A DNA stretch of 64,000 bases from Hyaloscypha bicolor E (taxonomy: Eukaryota; Ascomycota; Leotiomycetes; Helotiales; Hyaloscyphaceae), in assembly GCF_002865645.1 (NCBI RefSeq), contig NW_020194517.1, positions 1,972,664-2,036,663 of the forward strand, in the 5' to 3' direction. The notes under the pieces were generated by a model that saw only the letters and a program-made list of their open reading frames with translations, was not told the DNA's origin and did no database searches. Each line of letters opens with the position of its first letter. Positions within the stretch are counted from its first letter, which is position 1. This document shows positions 23,151 through 34,232 of the stretch, piece by piece. The position numbers and the translations under genes were made by a program.

Positions 23151-25429
23151 TAAAACTTATTTAATAAAAAAAAAGCTTAATATTATAAATATAATCTTAT
23201 AATTAAACTAGGAAATTATAAAAAGAATATAATATTAATATAATTAGAATATAAGTTTAATTTAGTTTTTCTTAAATATAAGCTATTCTTTATTTATTCT
23301 AATATTTTATTCGAAATTCCTATTAGTACTAGTAATATATTTATATTTCTAATATTTAAATATTTAATTAAAGCTTAGTATAAGAAATTAAAAAAATATC
23401 TTAAGCCGAAAAATAATTTAAAAGAAAAATAATATATAAAAGCAAGATAATTAGCTTATAAAGCTTTATAAAAGCTTATTAATTATATATATAATATAAA
23501 AATTAATAAACTAATAAAATTTTTATATAAATTTTATATTTAGATATATATTAGATAAGTAATCTTATATAAGCTAATTAAGAAAAAGTTTATTCGACTA
23601 TTTTAAAGAATTTTATAAGATTTATTTAATTATTTAAATAGCTATAATAGTGCGAACTAAATTCTAATAATTAAAAACAAATTTAATAGAAAGATTTTTA
23701 AATATCTTTTATTAAATAAAGGAAATTTACTAATATTTAATATAATTAAGAATTTTAAATAATAAATATATAAATAATATAATCTTTTAATTATTTATAT
23801 TAAATATAATTAGAAGAAAGCAATTATTCTAATTTAAGAAATATTAGCTTATTAGATTTAAATAAAGAAAAAAGATATTAAAATCGAGTTTTCTTTTTTA
23901 TATATATATAAGCCAAATAATAATACTAAATAAATAAAGTAAGAAATTATAAATAAGATTATTATAATATACTTAATAGCTAATTTATCTAAATAGCTAT
24001 AACTAGAAAGCTCTATAGCTATAATTTATTTATATAATTAGAGTTTCTTATTTATAAATAATTAGAGAATACTAAATAAAATATTTAATTTATAATTTCG
24101 TAATTATTTCTATTAATATAACTTAAAGCTTATAGTATAAATAATAGTTAATTTCAGGCCAGATTAGAATAGAATTTATATATATAATTCTAGAATATAT
24201 CTAATAATTAAGAACTATAAAGTAAAATAAAATAAAAAAGTATTTAAAGTTATATTATATTCAATATTTATAAAATCTGGATTCTTGAATTTAATAAAAT
24301 AATTATTATATATAATATTATATTTAATAAAAATATTCTTTATAAAAAGAATTATAAATATATTAATATAAAAAATATAAAGATTATAAAAAATATAATA
24401 GAACTATATCTAGAAAATAAGATTTAGAATACTAAATTAATCTTTAATAATAAGAAATTATAATATAATAGCTTATTAGAATAAATAAAAAAATAAGCCT
24501 GAATTAGAAAATAATAAATAAATAAACTAATAAATAAAAGAGCCTATAAGTATATTAATAGATTATAATTCGAAAATAGAAAGCTTTATAGCTTTACTAG
24601 AAATAGAACTCATAATTCTATAAAATATTCTAGAATTAGAAAATATATTAGAATCTAGAAATAATAGAAATAAAAGTATTAAGCTTTTAAAAAAACTTAA
24701 TACTATAAAGAAAAATATAATAGAATATATTAGAACTATTAGAAAAATATACTAAACTAATAAAAGCAGGAAATAATCTTTTTGGAACTAGTAATAAGGT
24801 TTATTAATAGCCTTTATAAATAAAGCAAAAAGCTTACCTATAAAATAAATAAAAAGCTTAATAAAATTAAAAGAATTATTTATAAAAAGAATAAATAACT
24901 TAGCTAAAATAGAAGATTAAATAAAAAAACTAATTATTAAAACTAGAAATAAACTAATTTAAATATACTTATATAAGAAAAATAATTAGAATAAAAATTT
25001 AAATAAAGCTAGTAATAATATAATTACTATAATAAATATATTATTATAAATAATAAATTAATTAAATTAGATTAATTATTTAGAATTTCTTTTAGGATTT
25101 CTTTAGCCTAATTAGCTATAGAATTATAAAAAGAAATTTGATTATAAAACTATATATATTATAATTATAATAATAGTTTAATTAAAAATATATCTAAAAT
25201 AAAAAGCTTTAAATAATATAATAATAAGAAAAATTTATATTAATAATTTTCTAAAAACTCTAAAAATATAAAATAATCTAAAGAAATATCTAGCTAGAAA
25301 ATACTTTAAATTAAATACTAAACTATAAATTAATAGCTTTAAAACTCGAAATTACTAAAGAATTATTTCTAATAATAAAATAAATATATTTCTAATTTCT
25401 TTAAAATAAATATTTATATATAAAATTAA

Positions 25430-27350
25430 TTCTAATAAATATATTATTTAGTATTATTTAAAGCTAGTAATTTATAGAAATTTATAAAAGAAAGTATTAC
25501 TTCTATTTATATATATTATTATATTTATAATAAGGTCTTTTTAAATAGCTAGTATAATTATAGCTTATTTTAATATAGAAATAAAATATTTTAATATTAT
25601 AAATATATTTAATAATATAAAAAGAAATTCTAATAAACTTATAATAATATATAAGCTATTAGATAATTTTAAGATACTAGGCTATATAATAGAAGTAAAT
25701 CGAGCTTTATATATACTATAAAACTCTCCTGCTTTATAATATAAATACTAGATAAATACTTTTAAAAAAATTAGATTTTCTGAATTTAATAAAGAATTCT
25801 ATATTTATATAAATATAAATTATAAGATCTTTATTATTTTTTATATAAATGACTTTTAAATACTTTATTATAAGAATAATAAAGTATATATTTAATTAAT
25901 TATTATTTAGATTAAGAGAATTTATAAGCTTTATAATATATGAAATATAAAATAGTTTTTAAAAGTTTATATAATTAGAGATTAGAAAACTAAAAAGTTC
26001 TAGCTAGCTTATAATACTTATATTAAGAAAATTACTAAAAAGTTCAGAATAATAAATAAGAAATATTTTAGTATTTTATTATCTAAAGTTAATTTTCGGA
26101 AATATAATAATTAAGCTTATTTATATTAAATTAAAATATATTAAAAGAAAATTAGATTACTATTTCATATTATAATTATAATTAGATTAAATATAGCTTT
26201 TACTACTTTAATATTCTTTTAGTTTTAATAAACTTTATTTTAGAATACTTTATAGCTATAGATTATATTTAATACTTTATATATAAATAACCTAAATATA
26301 TAATAATTAAGCTATAAGTATATAATTTCCTTATTTAGAAGTTTGATATTATAAAAAGTTATTTAATAAAATATTATAACTATTTTTTTAATTAAATTAG
26401 AATTATATAAAATCGCTTATATAATAAAGGAAACTATAGCTTTCTAGAGGCTATTTATAAATCTATATTTAGATCTTAAAAAGCTCTAAATTATATTCTA
26501 TAATAATAAGTAAATTATTTAATTAATTATTAGAAAAAAACAAAGATTTTTACTATAAAGCTCTATTATATTAATACCTAGAATATATAGCTATATTAAG
26601 AATATAATAAGAAATCTTTTTAAGTTATATATTTTTAAATAAATAATATATCCGTAAATAAACTTATAAAAAATCTATTCTAATTTAAATTCAAGAACTT
26701 TAAAGCTTTATTAAATCTTTAGGATATTAGAATAAAGATTAAAATAATTAAATAATATAAAAAGAGGCTTTTATTTATATCTTTTATTTATAAAATTTAT
26801 TAAAATAATAGAGCTTAAAAGCTAATAATAAAAGATCTAAAAGCATTTTATTATAGTATTAATAAGCTTATATAAAAGACTCTTTATTTAATTAGATTAT
26901 TTCTTATTCTTTTTAATAGCTTTTAAAGCCTTAGTAAAAAAGCTCTTATTACTATTTTCTTTATTAGATTTAGTAATTTTAAATATAATATAAATAAAAT
27001 ATCTAAAAACAAATAAATGCTTTAAAAGAATTAGAATTAATAAAAAGAATTAAGAAAAAGAAGCTTATAATATTTTTTAGTAATCGGGAGTTTAATAAAA
27101 AAAAGCTATATAATAGAAATATAAGAGATTAAAATAATAGAATAAAAATAACTCGAAATATATTTCTAGTAATAAAAACCTCTATTAATAGTATTATAAT
27201 AAGAACTATTATTCTTATTTTTTAAAGCATAAAAGACTATATTAAATTAAAACGAGCTTTAAAATAATATAAAGAACTTATAATAACTTATATAAGAGAT
27301 CTTTCTAAAACTAATATAAATAAAATAAGAAATATAAGATTTTAATATAA
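25430..27350 (+). mobile_element. Decayed Ty1/copia copy, right inverted arm
   Basis: Plus-strand relic of a copia-type reverse transcriptase. Around 25.69-25.86 kb the frame reads LY-L--SPAL-YKY, then FYINDF at about 25.84 kb, corresponding to the LYGL.QSP and YVDD boxes of Ty1/copia RT. Asp-to-Asn and Gln/Trp-to-stop changes are all C-to-T/G-to-A. It forms a long inverted repeat with 21.02-23.15 kb. LTR limits were not resolved. Confidence 0.7.
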
Positions 27351-28440
27351 TTTTCTTTACTTTTAATAAAGAAGTATTAGAAGTATTAAAAGATATTATA
27401 GGAATCTAAATCTTGATATTTTATTAAATATAAGCTTTATATTAATAATTAAAAGCTATATTTATAGTAATTTTATAAGCTATTTTATATTATTTAAAGT
27501 TAGTAAAAGATAAAATAAGAATATATTTTAGATTAAAAATACTTTGAATTTGCGAGCCGGAATTAATTTAATAGTAATATAAGAAGAGATAAAACTAGTA
27601 TAAGCTATATTTGAAATAATTAGAAGCTTAGAAAAAGAGCTCTAGAAGGATATTAAAAAAGAGCGATTTAATTAGAGGCTCTAGAGTTAGTAGAAAAAAG
27701 AACTTTATATAAAGCTTTTCTAGAATTTAATAATCTAGAGAAATAATATATACTAAGCCTATTTGGTTTGAAATATTAATATGGCTCTATAAAACTCATA
27801 TATTAAATAATTTTTATTATTTTAAAGTTTTCTAATTAGATAGAATAAATAGAATATAATATTATATCTTTTTAGAAGATATATTATAGTAAGAATTACT
27901 AAATTAGGACTAATATAATTACTATACTTAATTAGGATCTATATATTTATTTCCTAAAGCTTTATATTTTACTCAAGCTCTTTTTTAACTAGTTTAATTA
28001 ACTCTTTTACTATTTAATATAACTCTCTATTTTATAATCTTTATATATATTAATAGTTATATTAGCTAATTAAATTAAAAGCTAAATTATAATAATTATA
28101 AAACAAATATAAAAAATATAATAAATATATATTTTTATTATATTATAAGATTTAATTCTATTTTATAATACTTTATTTTTTATTTATTTATATAAATATA
28201 TTAATTTTTTAATTTTAATTACTTTAATTATTTAATTTATTAATAGCTTTTTAAAGTACTTAATCTTTTATAATTTTATATTAGTTAATATAAAAGTTCT
28301 AGTTCTTTTTTAAAACTAATTTTAGACTATTTATTAAATAGTAAACTCTTTTAAATCCAGTATATAACTCTTTGCCTTTTTAAACAAGATCTTAATATTA
28401 TTTCTTATTAAATTAAAGTAATTTTCGTACTTTATATAGG

Positions 28441-28692
28441 GACTAGTAGTGCATTCTTGAAGGTGGATCTCAAAAACTATTTGCCTTTGCTATTACCACG
28501 GCCTGTGTGGCTTGTAAAGGCAGTAAAGAAGTCCGTCAAGTATTTGAGGTCTTTATTTAAAAGGAATTTTCGATAAAATGAACAGCTAGCAACTATTAAA
28601 AGCGATCAGGTTTCTGTTCCGGCATTTATAACGAGTGCGGTTTAATGACCAGACTTTTCTTTCCTAATCTATCTTTGCGTCGGCTTCTCGTC
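28441..28692. other. Single-copy-like DNA left of the Ginger-like element
   Basis: About 250 bp of near-normal composition between the AT-rich block and the transposon. A short frame at about 28.49-28.55 kb contains TACVACKGSK, which weakly recalls a Zn2Cys6 start but lacks the third cysteine. No gene can be supported. Confidence 0.4.
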
Positions 28693-28696
28693 GTTC

Positions 28697-28888
28697 TGTT
28701 TACGCCCGTTTATTAATACGAGCGGTTTACTAATCGGGCGCTATAATTGGTTAATCGGCCTTCCGATTAATTAATCATAGCTCCCATTAATTAATAGGAA
28801 ATGGAATACGATTCGCAAGCTATAGTGGGTCCCGATTAATTAATCGAATAGCCGATTAATTAATCGGGTAATATTAAGGTCTCGGGAA
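28697..28888 (+). repeat. Left TIR of the Ginger-like element
   Basis: Inverted match to about 31411-31619, including GAGCGGTTTACTAATCGGGCG, GGAATACGATTCGCAAGC and several ATTAATTAATCGG blocks. Most differences between the two TIRs are C/T or G/A. Confidence 0.85.
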
Positions 28889-28899
28889 TAGCAAAAGCT

Positions 28900-31052
28900 T
28901 TACTATATATGCCTCCTACTACGTCTAGGCGCTCCTATAGCTACCCTAGCCCTTTTTAGTACCCTTTCCTCTACTTAATCACCTGATTCTCCTCCTTCTC
29001 TAGCTCCATTCTTACGTGCTTGCTCCTTAGCTACTCTCTTCTTTGCTCTCTCAGATACTCTTCTAGCCTTCTAAACTAATGCAATTAAACCACGATTATT
29101 CTCCTTTACTACCGCTTTAGGGAGGGTGATTTTATCTCTCTTGTGGGTTATACTAGTAGTAGGTAAATCAGGATAAGTCAATTAGGAGATGATTTTATTA
29201 AGGGTACTATGCGGCCAGAGAATAGTAAGCTCGCCATACTTAGTAGCTAAGCAGTAGCCCTATTTTAATTAGCTTTTATTAAAAGTAAGGCTTATAAACC
29301 ATATATCTTTAGAGTCTTTTCCAGAACTCTTACCGGAATTCTAGCTATTTCCGTACCGAATCTGTATTGCTTTGGGATCTAGAGGATTATAATCTCTTAA
29401 ATATTATATTCAAGAGCTTTGGAATTCGCTCTCTTTACTATATTCTCCTTCTATTTTCTCATATGCTCCGTAACCCTCCTAGTTAGCTCAGATAAAATTA
29501 TCTCCTTAGCTACTTCCTCCTATTCTGCTTCCTTATCTACGAAAAAGCTATTCTCTCTATCCTTTCTATCCTCTCTATTCTCTCTATTCTCTCTATCCTC
29601 TCTATCCTCTCCAGAAGCGCTACTTTTAGTAGTACCTTCCATAGGCCCTATAGCCCCTAGGGCCGTACGTATACGGCGAGCACTCTCCTTATAGTCTAGG
29701 AAATTAGTAGGTGGCTTTTGTCCAAACCAGATCTCGTATAGTGTATTTCCCTTAGGAAGAGCTAGTATAGCTATAGTATTAATTACCCATATAATTAAAG
29801 GAAGTAACTATATCTATGATTAGATACTAGTATCCGCTCGTACGGCCCGTAGTCGTTTTTTGAAGATTCGATTAGCCACTTTAATAGAGCCCTGAGATTG
29901 AGGGTAATAAGCTCGTCTATAAATAATCTTTATCCCTCTCTTCTTACAAATCTCAATCACTTTCCCCTTAAACTCACCCCTATTATTACAGGCTAAAATG
30001 GAAATATATCTATTATTATTTAGCCATTTAATAAGCTTGTCCGTAGCTTCGTCCGCAATCTTAGCCTTAAGCCCACGGATCTATATAAACTTGGAAAAGT
30101 GGCATTTTAATTACCAGATCCACGTATATTCTCCGTCCCGATTATACTATAATAGTATTAGTAATAGTAATACTATAGTATTAATGAAGTGTGAATAAAA
30201 AGGTTCGGAATTTACGAAAATCGCAGGAATCGCGAAAATCGCAGGAAAAGCTTAAAAACGTACAAAACGTACGAAATACAGGAAATACAGGAATATAGGA
30301 GTAAATCATATAACTTAAGGGACACTTATACGAAAATCTATTAAATCCAGAACCATACGCTCGCCAGGATAATAAGATTAGATAGGTGTAATCCCCTTAG
30401 GATTCTTCTGAGCCTTTTCCTTATTACAGTAAGTATAGCGGACACTTATCTAAGTATAGTTATTACGGGATAGGCCATACCAAATACGTCTTATATACTC
30501 AAATATAGTATTAAAGGCTATTATATAGGTTATTAGTATAAAAATTAGTAAATTCAAGGGATACTTACCTATATATATTAATTTCTCATAAATAGTAGTC
30601 AAAACCTCAAAGGTATTATTATAGTAAAGAATATACCAGGCTGGAATAATCTTATTGCGGCGGGTATCATGGTATTCCTTATAATATACCTAATTATCCT
30701 GAAGCTTATATAATTGGGATTCGTACTTAATATTAGCCTAGTAGCGCTTCTCTGCTTTTATTCTACTAGGGAGTAAAGTATCAGGATTTTGCAACTACTA
30801 TCTAATATCTATATGCTTCCTAGTAGTAAGAATTTTCCTACTACTGCCCTTAGCAAGCCTTTAATCCCATATAGCTTCGTCTTTAGCAGACTAATTATTA
30901 GTAGGGTCTTTAGTAATAGGGGAGGGCAAAAACTGAGTACTAGAGGAATATACTCCTGGTATAGTAATATCAAAATATTGCTTTGCTCGGCCATAGATAT
31001 ATTAACGAGATATACGTAGGACTAGAGATAAACGAAGGGTTGAAAGAGACAT
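28900..31052 (-). pseudogene. Integrase gene relic of the Ginger-like element
   Basis: Minus-strand relic starting MSLSTLRLSLV at 31052 and broken by many stops, mostly TAG/TAA where CAG/CAA fits. Landmarks: a degenerate zinc-binding region ending YCNKEKAQKNPKGI, then PGERMVLDLIDF with the first acidic residues (about 30.35 kb), ACNNRGEFKGKV (about 29.98 kb) and YYPQSQGSIKVANRIFKKRL (about 29.87 kb). In integrases the last two motifs read DN.GEF and QGS.E; here the catalytic Asp is Asn and the Glu is Lys (codon at 29880-29882), both G-to-A changes. A charged E/D/N/R repeat encoded by about 29565-29625 and a KGNTLYEIWFGQKPP segment follow. The chemistry would be strand transfer of transposon ends; the copy is dead. 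Confidence 0.75.
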
Positions 31053-31217
31053 ATTGGAAATAAGGTAATTAATTGGGAGGTATATAGAATTAGTAATTAT
31101 ACTTGGAAAGTAGGTGCTTGTACTGTGAACTATGTACTGTAAACTGTGTCTAGGTAGTAAAAAGGGAGCAGAGGCCCTATATATATCTAGAAGCTATGGA
31201 AAAGTGTCTTTACCCCT

Positions 31218-31409
31218 ATTACATACTGAGAACTAAAGGGTTTCAGCTATTAGTCTTAAGGATATATTATTACATACTGAGAACTAAAGGGTTTCAGCCA
31301 TTAGTCTTAAGGATATATTATTATATACTGAGAACTAAAGGGTTTTAGCCATTAGTCTTGAGGATATATTATTACATACTGAGAACTAAAGGATTTCAGC
31401 CTCCTCAGC
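31218..31409. repeat. 51-bp tandem repeat, about 3.8 copies
   Basis: Units start ATTACATACTGAGAAC at 31218, 31269, 31320 and 31371, exactly 51 bp apart; the last is partial. Differences between units are mainly C/T or G/A. It lies between the integrase start and the right TIR, so it is part of the element's leader. Confidence 0.9.
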
Positions 31410-31410
31410 C

Positions 31411-31619
31411 CCGAAACCCCAATATTATGCAATTGATTAATTGGCCATTCGATTAATTAATCGGCCCCCTTATTAATTAATCGGGACCCACTGTGGCTTG
31501 CGAATCGTATTCCATTTCCTATTAATCAATGGGAGCTACGATTGATTAATCGGAAGGCCGATTGACCAATCGTAGCGCCCGATTAGTAAACCGCTCGTAT
31601 TGACGAACGGGCGTGAACA
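31411..31619 (-). repeat. Right TIR of the Ginger-like element
   Basis: Inverted partner of 28697-28888, with one extra CGGCCCCCTTATTAATTAAT-type block. The element ends ...GCGTGAACA, followed by the GTTC duplication. Confidence 0.85.
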
Positions 31620-31623
31620 GTTC

Positions 31624-31843
31624 GCGACTCGAGAAACGAGAGGATGTTATACAGGCAGGACTATAAAGGTCTAGATATTAGCTTGCAACATTCTACATGA
31701 CTGATTGCGTTTCTATTTCTATTATATCAATATATGGTACAGCTTTCCCCAAACCGTTCTTATAAATCAACGCCCCTCACAATATTAACGTCTCGTTCTC
31801 GCCTTGCCTATACACCGCACAAAACTTTCACACTCTATTCCAG
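31624..31843. other. Short intergenic stretch
   Basis: 220 bp between the Ginger-like element and the stop codon of the rhodopsin-domain gene. It would hold that gene's 3' UTR; no other feature is visible. Confidence 0.5.
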
Positions 31844-33125
31844 CTATGTCTTATAGTTGTGGGCCTTAGTACTTGAATCAACCAAATTAGATGTCGAGTT
31901 GTCAGGCAAAGCCTGTAAACGTAATGCGGTGGCCTTGGCGGAAAAGTCTTGTAATTGAAGGAAGTTTTGGTTCATAGAAAACGAGCGTCTGAAATTTTTG
32001 GAGCTCGGGCTCTGCAGGCCTTGGGGTGGAGAGCTATGATTCGTTTGCGAATCGTCTGGAGTTCGGGATTGAGGGAATAATGGGCGGAGGGTTGGGAGGC
32101 AGGCAGCGACAATGCCAAGGCAGGCCTCGGCAGCCGACCATATTGTAGGAAGTGTCAAATCCCCTATTTTGTAGCGTCAATATCTTTCTATAGGTACACA
32201 TCAAAGAATGACTCACAAGTTTGGTCACTGCCATGAATTTGGAAAAGAGAACACCACCTGGCCAGACTAATAGCACAAGTTCTGTTGTGATAAGTCTAAC
32301 GCTCCTGATTTACGTTCAGGAGTACTCACAAAGAACCAAGGAGGAAGATGCCGGTCAGCAGAAGCTTCTGTTGAATTGATGATTGCAGATACCACACAGC
32401 ATGTAACGGTAGAAAGAGGGTTATAAAGTCGGTTATAACGTTGAGTCCAGAGCCGACAATATAAAATACTGTTGCATTAATGCAAGAACCTTCGCCACTC
32501 TTATCCCAGGTATATTTTAGTGGCCGGCACGTCAGGGACACAACAAAGACAACCATTATACCCCAGAGGAATAAGAACACTCCGAGAATATATGCAGTAT
32601 ATCGGAAATAGCTCAAGACCCCGAAGATACGGATATATAGTAGGAGGATAGATATCTTGATAATCGGTATGGCTACTGCCCAAAGAAGCTGGGAGGCAAA
32701 GAATATCTTGGACCCTCTTTGATTAGGGATAAATCGTAACGTGAGTGCAGCTATCTTACCTGTGCTTCATGGATAATGTCTGCAGAGGTTAGGGTGTCGA
32801 TGTGTCTTCCAAGCCCGTATGTCGAAGCTGGTAATTCAGAATTCAGTCATCAAACATAAATGTGAGAGCCCTTAACATTTAACATACCCACAATATTGCA
32901 AGCGCATATTGACCATGAGAGCGGCTGTCGAATGTCAAAATTAAAGTGAATAACTGGGAGTGATTCCATGATACTGACCAGAGCTACAATAATGGTTATG
33001 TCGTCAGACTCGAGTGGTAAATTCCTTATTCTTCTAGCCAAAACTCGAAGAATGATAGCAATTCCAGCCAAAATGCCAACCAGAAGATTCACCGACACAA
33101 TAGTCGGCTGCTGATTGTCCGTCAT
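31844..33125 (-). CDS. PTH11-like rhodopsin-domain membrane protein
   Basis: Seven-transmembrane fungal protein of the rhodopsin-domain (PTH11-like/SAT20-type) family; some members sense surfaces or act as GPCR-like proteins, most are uncharacterised. Exons (minus): 33125-32888, 32827-32760, 32706-32330, about 32304-32217 and 32163-31844. Marks in order: VNLLVGILAGIAIILRVLARR, ESDDITIIVALV, TYGLGRHIDTLTSADIIHEAQ, FASQLLWAVAIPIIKISILL, VSLTCRPLKYTWD, NATVFYIVGSGLNVITDF, LPLHAVWYLQ and IWSAAEACLGIVAACLPTLRPLF, then a hydrophilic tail. The junction near 32305-32329 is abnormal: the best splice would remove only 25 bp (or 34 bp with another acceptor) and loses part of TM6, so the gene may be damaged. 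It sits in the normal-GC island between two RIP blocks. Expression and function are unknown. Confidence 0.8.
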
Positions 33126-33958
33126 ATTCTCTAGAGATTGAGATTCTGCCGTCGACGGATAATAGGTAACCGAAAGAGCGAAATATTTGTCAAAAATAGC
33201 AGAGAAGGAGCTTTGATATCGAAAGAAAGTGAATCCGCTTTATTAATCTATTCTCTATTAGGATCGCAGGTCCAAGCGCTGTCACTGTCTCCATTGGCTG
33301 AGATACGATAGTGGCATACACCATCCTCCCCTTCGCCGCACCGCCTTACTACGGATCCTAACCCTACCGAGCCGGTCGGTTAAGTCTGTGCGTGCAGTAT
33401 GGCTCCTTCAACACCCCCTCGATCTCATGCACCTTCCTAACTAGGAAGTCCTTACGAGCTTAGTAAGCTAAGTCTGTGTCGCACAGGCCACACCCACACT
33501 TCACCGATCAATTATATCGCGAATCGTATTCTAATTAGGAGTAGACCACCCCTGACGCTCTATTAATATAGTGACCCAATGCTCCTACTTTAACTCCTAC
33601 ACTGGGTTACTTCAGGGGACCGAGCGTAATTGCACGATTTCACCGGAAGCGATTACGAGTTACTCTAGCGCCAAAAATAGGTACGGCGCCAATCCTCAGG
33701 CATCAAATCACGCAAACTAGGCTCCTTTTAGAATAGCTAATATAAAATCGAATTGCAATCAAAAAGCAAAGCCATATATAATTACCTAAAAACAGACTTT
33801 TTATTAAGAATATACCTCTTAGTCTAATATAACCTAATAAGAGAACAGTATAGCAGGAGTAGAGGCAGGAGAGAAGACTCGATTATATTAACTAAAGAAA
33901 TAAAAAGAGAAAGGGAAATTACAAACTCTTATAGAGCTGTAATCTTACTAGTCTATAT
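33126..33958. other. Intergenic stretch upstream of the rhodopsin-domain gene
   Basis: 830 bp of mixed composition, holding the presumed promoter of the rhodopsin-domain gene. An imperfect hairpin lies at about 33570-33610 (GTGACCCAATG ... CACTGGGTTAC). Two AAGTCTGTG strings lie at about 33382 and 33470. A GCGAATCGTATTC string at about 33519 also occurs in the Ginger-like TIRs. No ORF of interest. Confidence 0.45.
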
Positions 33959-34232
33959 TGTTACGGGTACGGCATTCAGGGCTTGGAAAGCAAGGTAGAA
34001 GGTCCCTTACGAAGACGATTCAAAGCTAAGGAAGGGAAAACTAGAATACAGGAGGCTGCGAGGGAGTATATGCACCCCACAGTGCGCTAGTCCCGAAGGG
34101 GCTTAGCCTTCTAAATATCTCTAGTGCATTCCAAGCATACTTCCCTAGCGAGGCGGCCGCGTCACGTGCGCCTAGGAGGCATCTGGCATCTGGCGAGGCA
34201 TCTCAGATGCCGGGCATCTGGGAATCGTGACA
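33959..34232 (+). repeat. Solo LTR, family L3, almost free of RIP, TSD TATAT
   Basis: 274 bp beginning TGTTACGGGTACGGC and ending ATCGTGACA, with TG...CA ends forming a short inverted repeat. TATAT lies on both sides (33954-33958 and 34233-34237); AT-rich flanks make that duplication less decisive. It has normal GC and contains a run of GCATCTGG-type repeats at the 3' side. Heavily mutated copies of the same sequence lie at 57095-57367 and from 63033. Confidence 0.75.

Larger units (their letters stand above)
20532..28440. other. RIP-degraded AT-rich block 1
   Basis: Extreme AT content with almost no CpA/TpG left, stops in every frame and no gene-length ORF. It consists of decayed retroelements: an inverted pair of copia-type copies (about 21.02-23.15 kb and 25.43-27.35 kb), a nested solo LTR at 21979-22172, and about 2.3 kb of unassigned sequence between the arms. 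The edge against the PKS is abrupt at about 20.53 kb; the other edge is at about 28.44 kb. Confidence 0.85.
28697..31619 (-). mobile_element. Ginger-like DNA transposon, 2.9 kb, TSD GTTC
   Basis: DNA transposon with about 190-bp terminal inverted repeats (28697-28888 and about 31411-31619). The ends are TGTTTACGCCCG and, inverted, TGTTCACGCCCG. A 4-bp target duplication GTTC lies at 28693-28696 and 31620-31623. It encodes on the minus strand a retroviral/gypsy-type integrase rather than an ordinary cut-and-paste transposase. TGTNR-like ends, 4-bp duplications, long TIRs and an integrase are the described hallmarks of Ginger elements. TIRs contain repeated ATTAATTAATCGG blocks; one copy carries an extra block. 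RIP damage is moderate compared with the flanking blocks, so it is probably younger. Confidence 0.8.

Noticed and set aside
28490..28560. Zn2Cys6-like string TACVACKGSK
   Set aside because: Only two of six cysteines are present, with no continuation of the frame or linker/domain text.
29419..29694. 91-codon plus-strand frame, serine/leucine-rich
   Set aside because: It is antisense to the charged E/D/R/N repeat of the integrase relic.
31218..31409. Regularly spaced repeats resembling a CRISPR array
   Set aside because: The 51-bp units are contiguous with no unique spacers, and the DNA is fungal; it is a tandem repeat inside a transposon.
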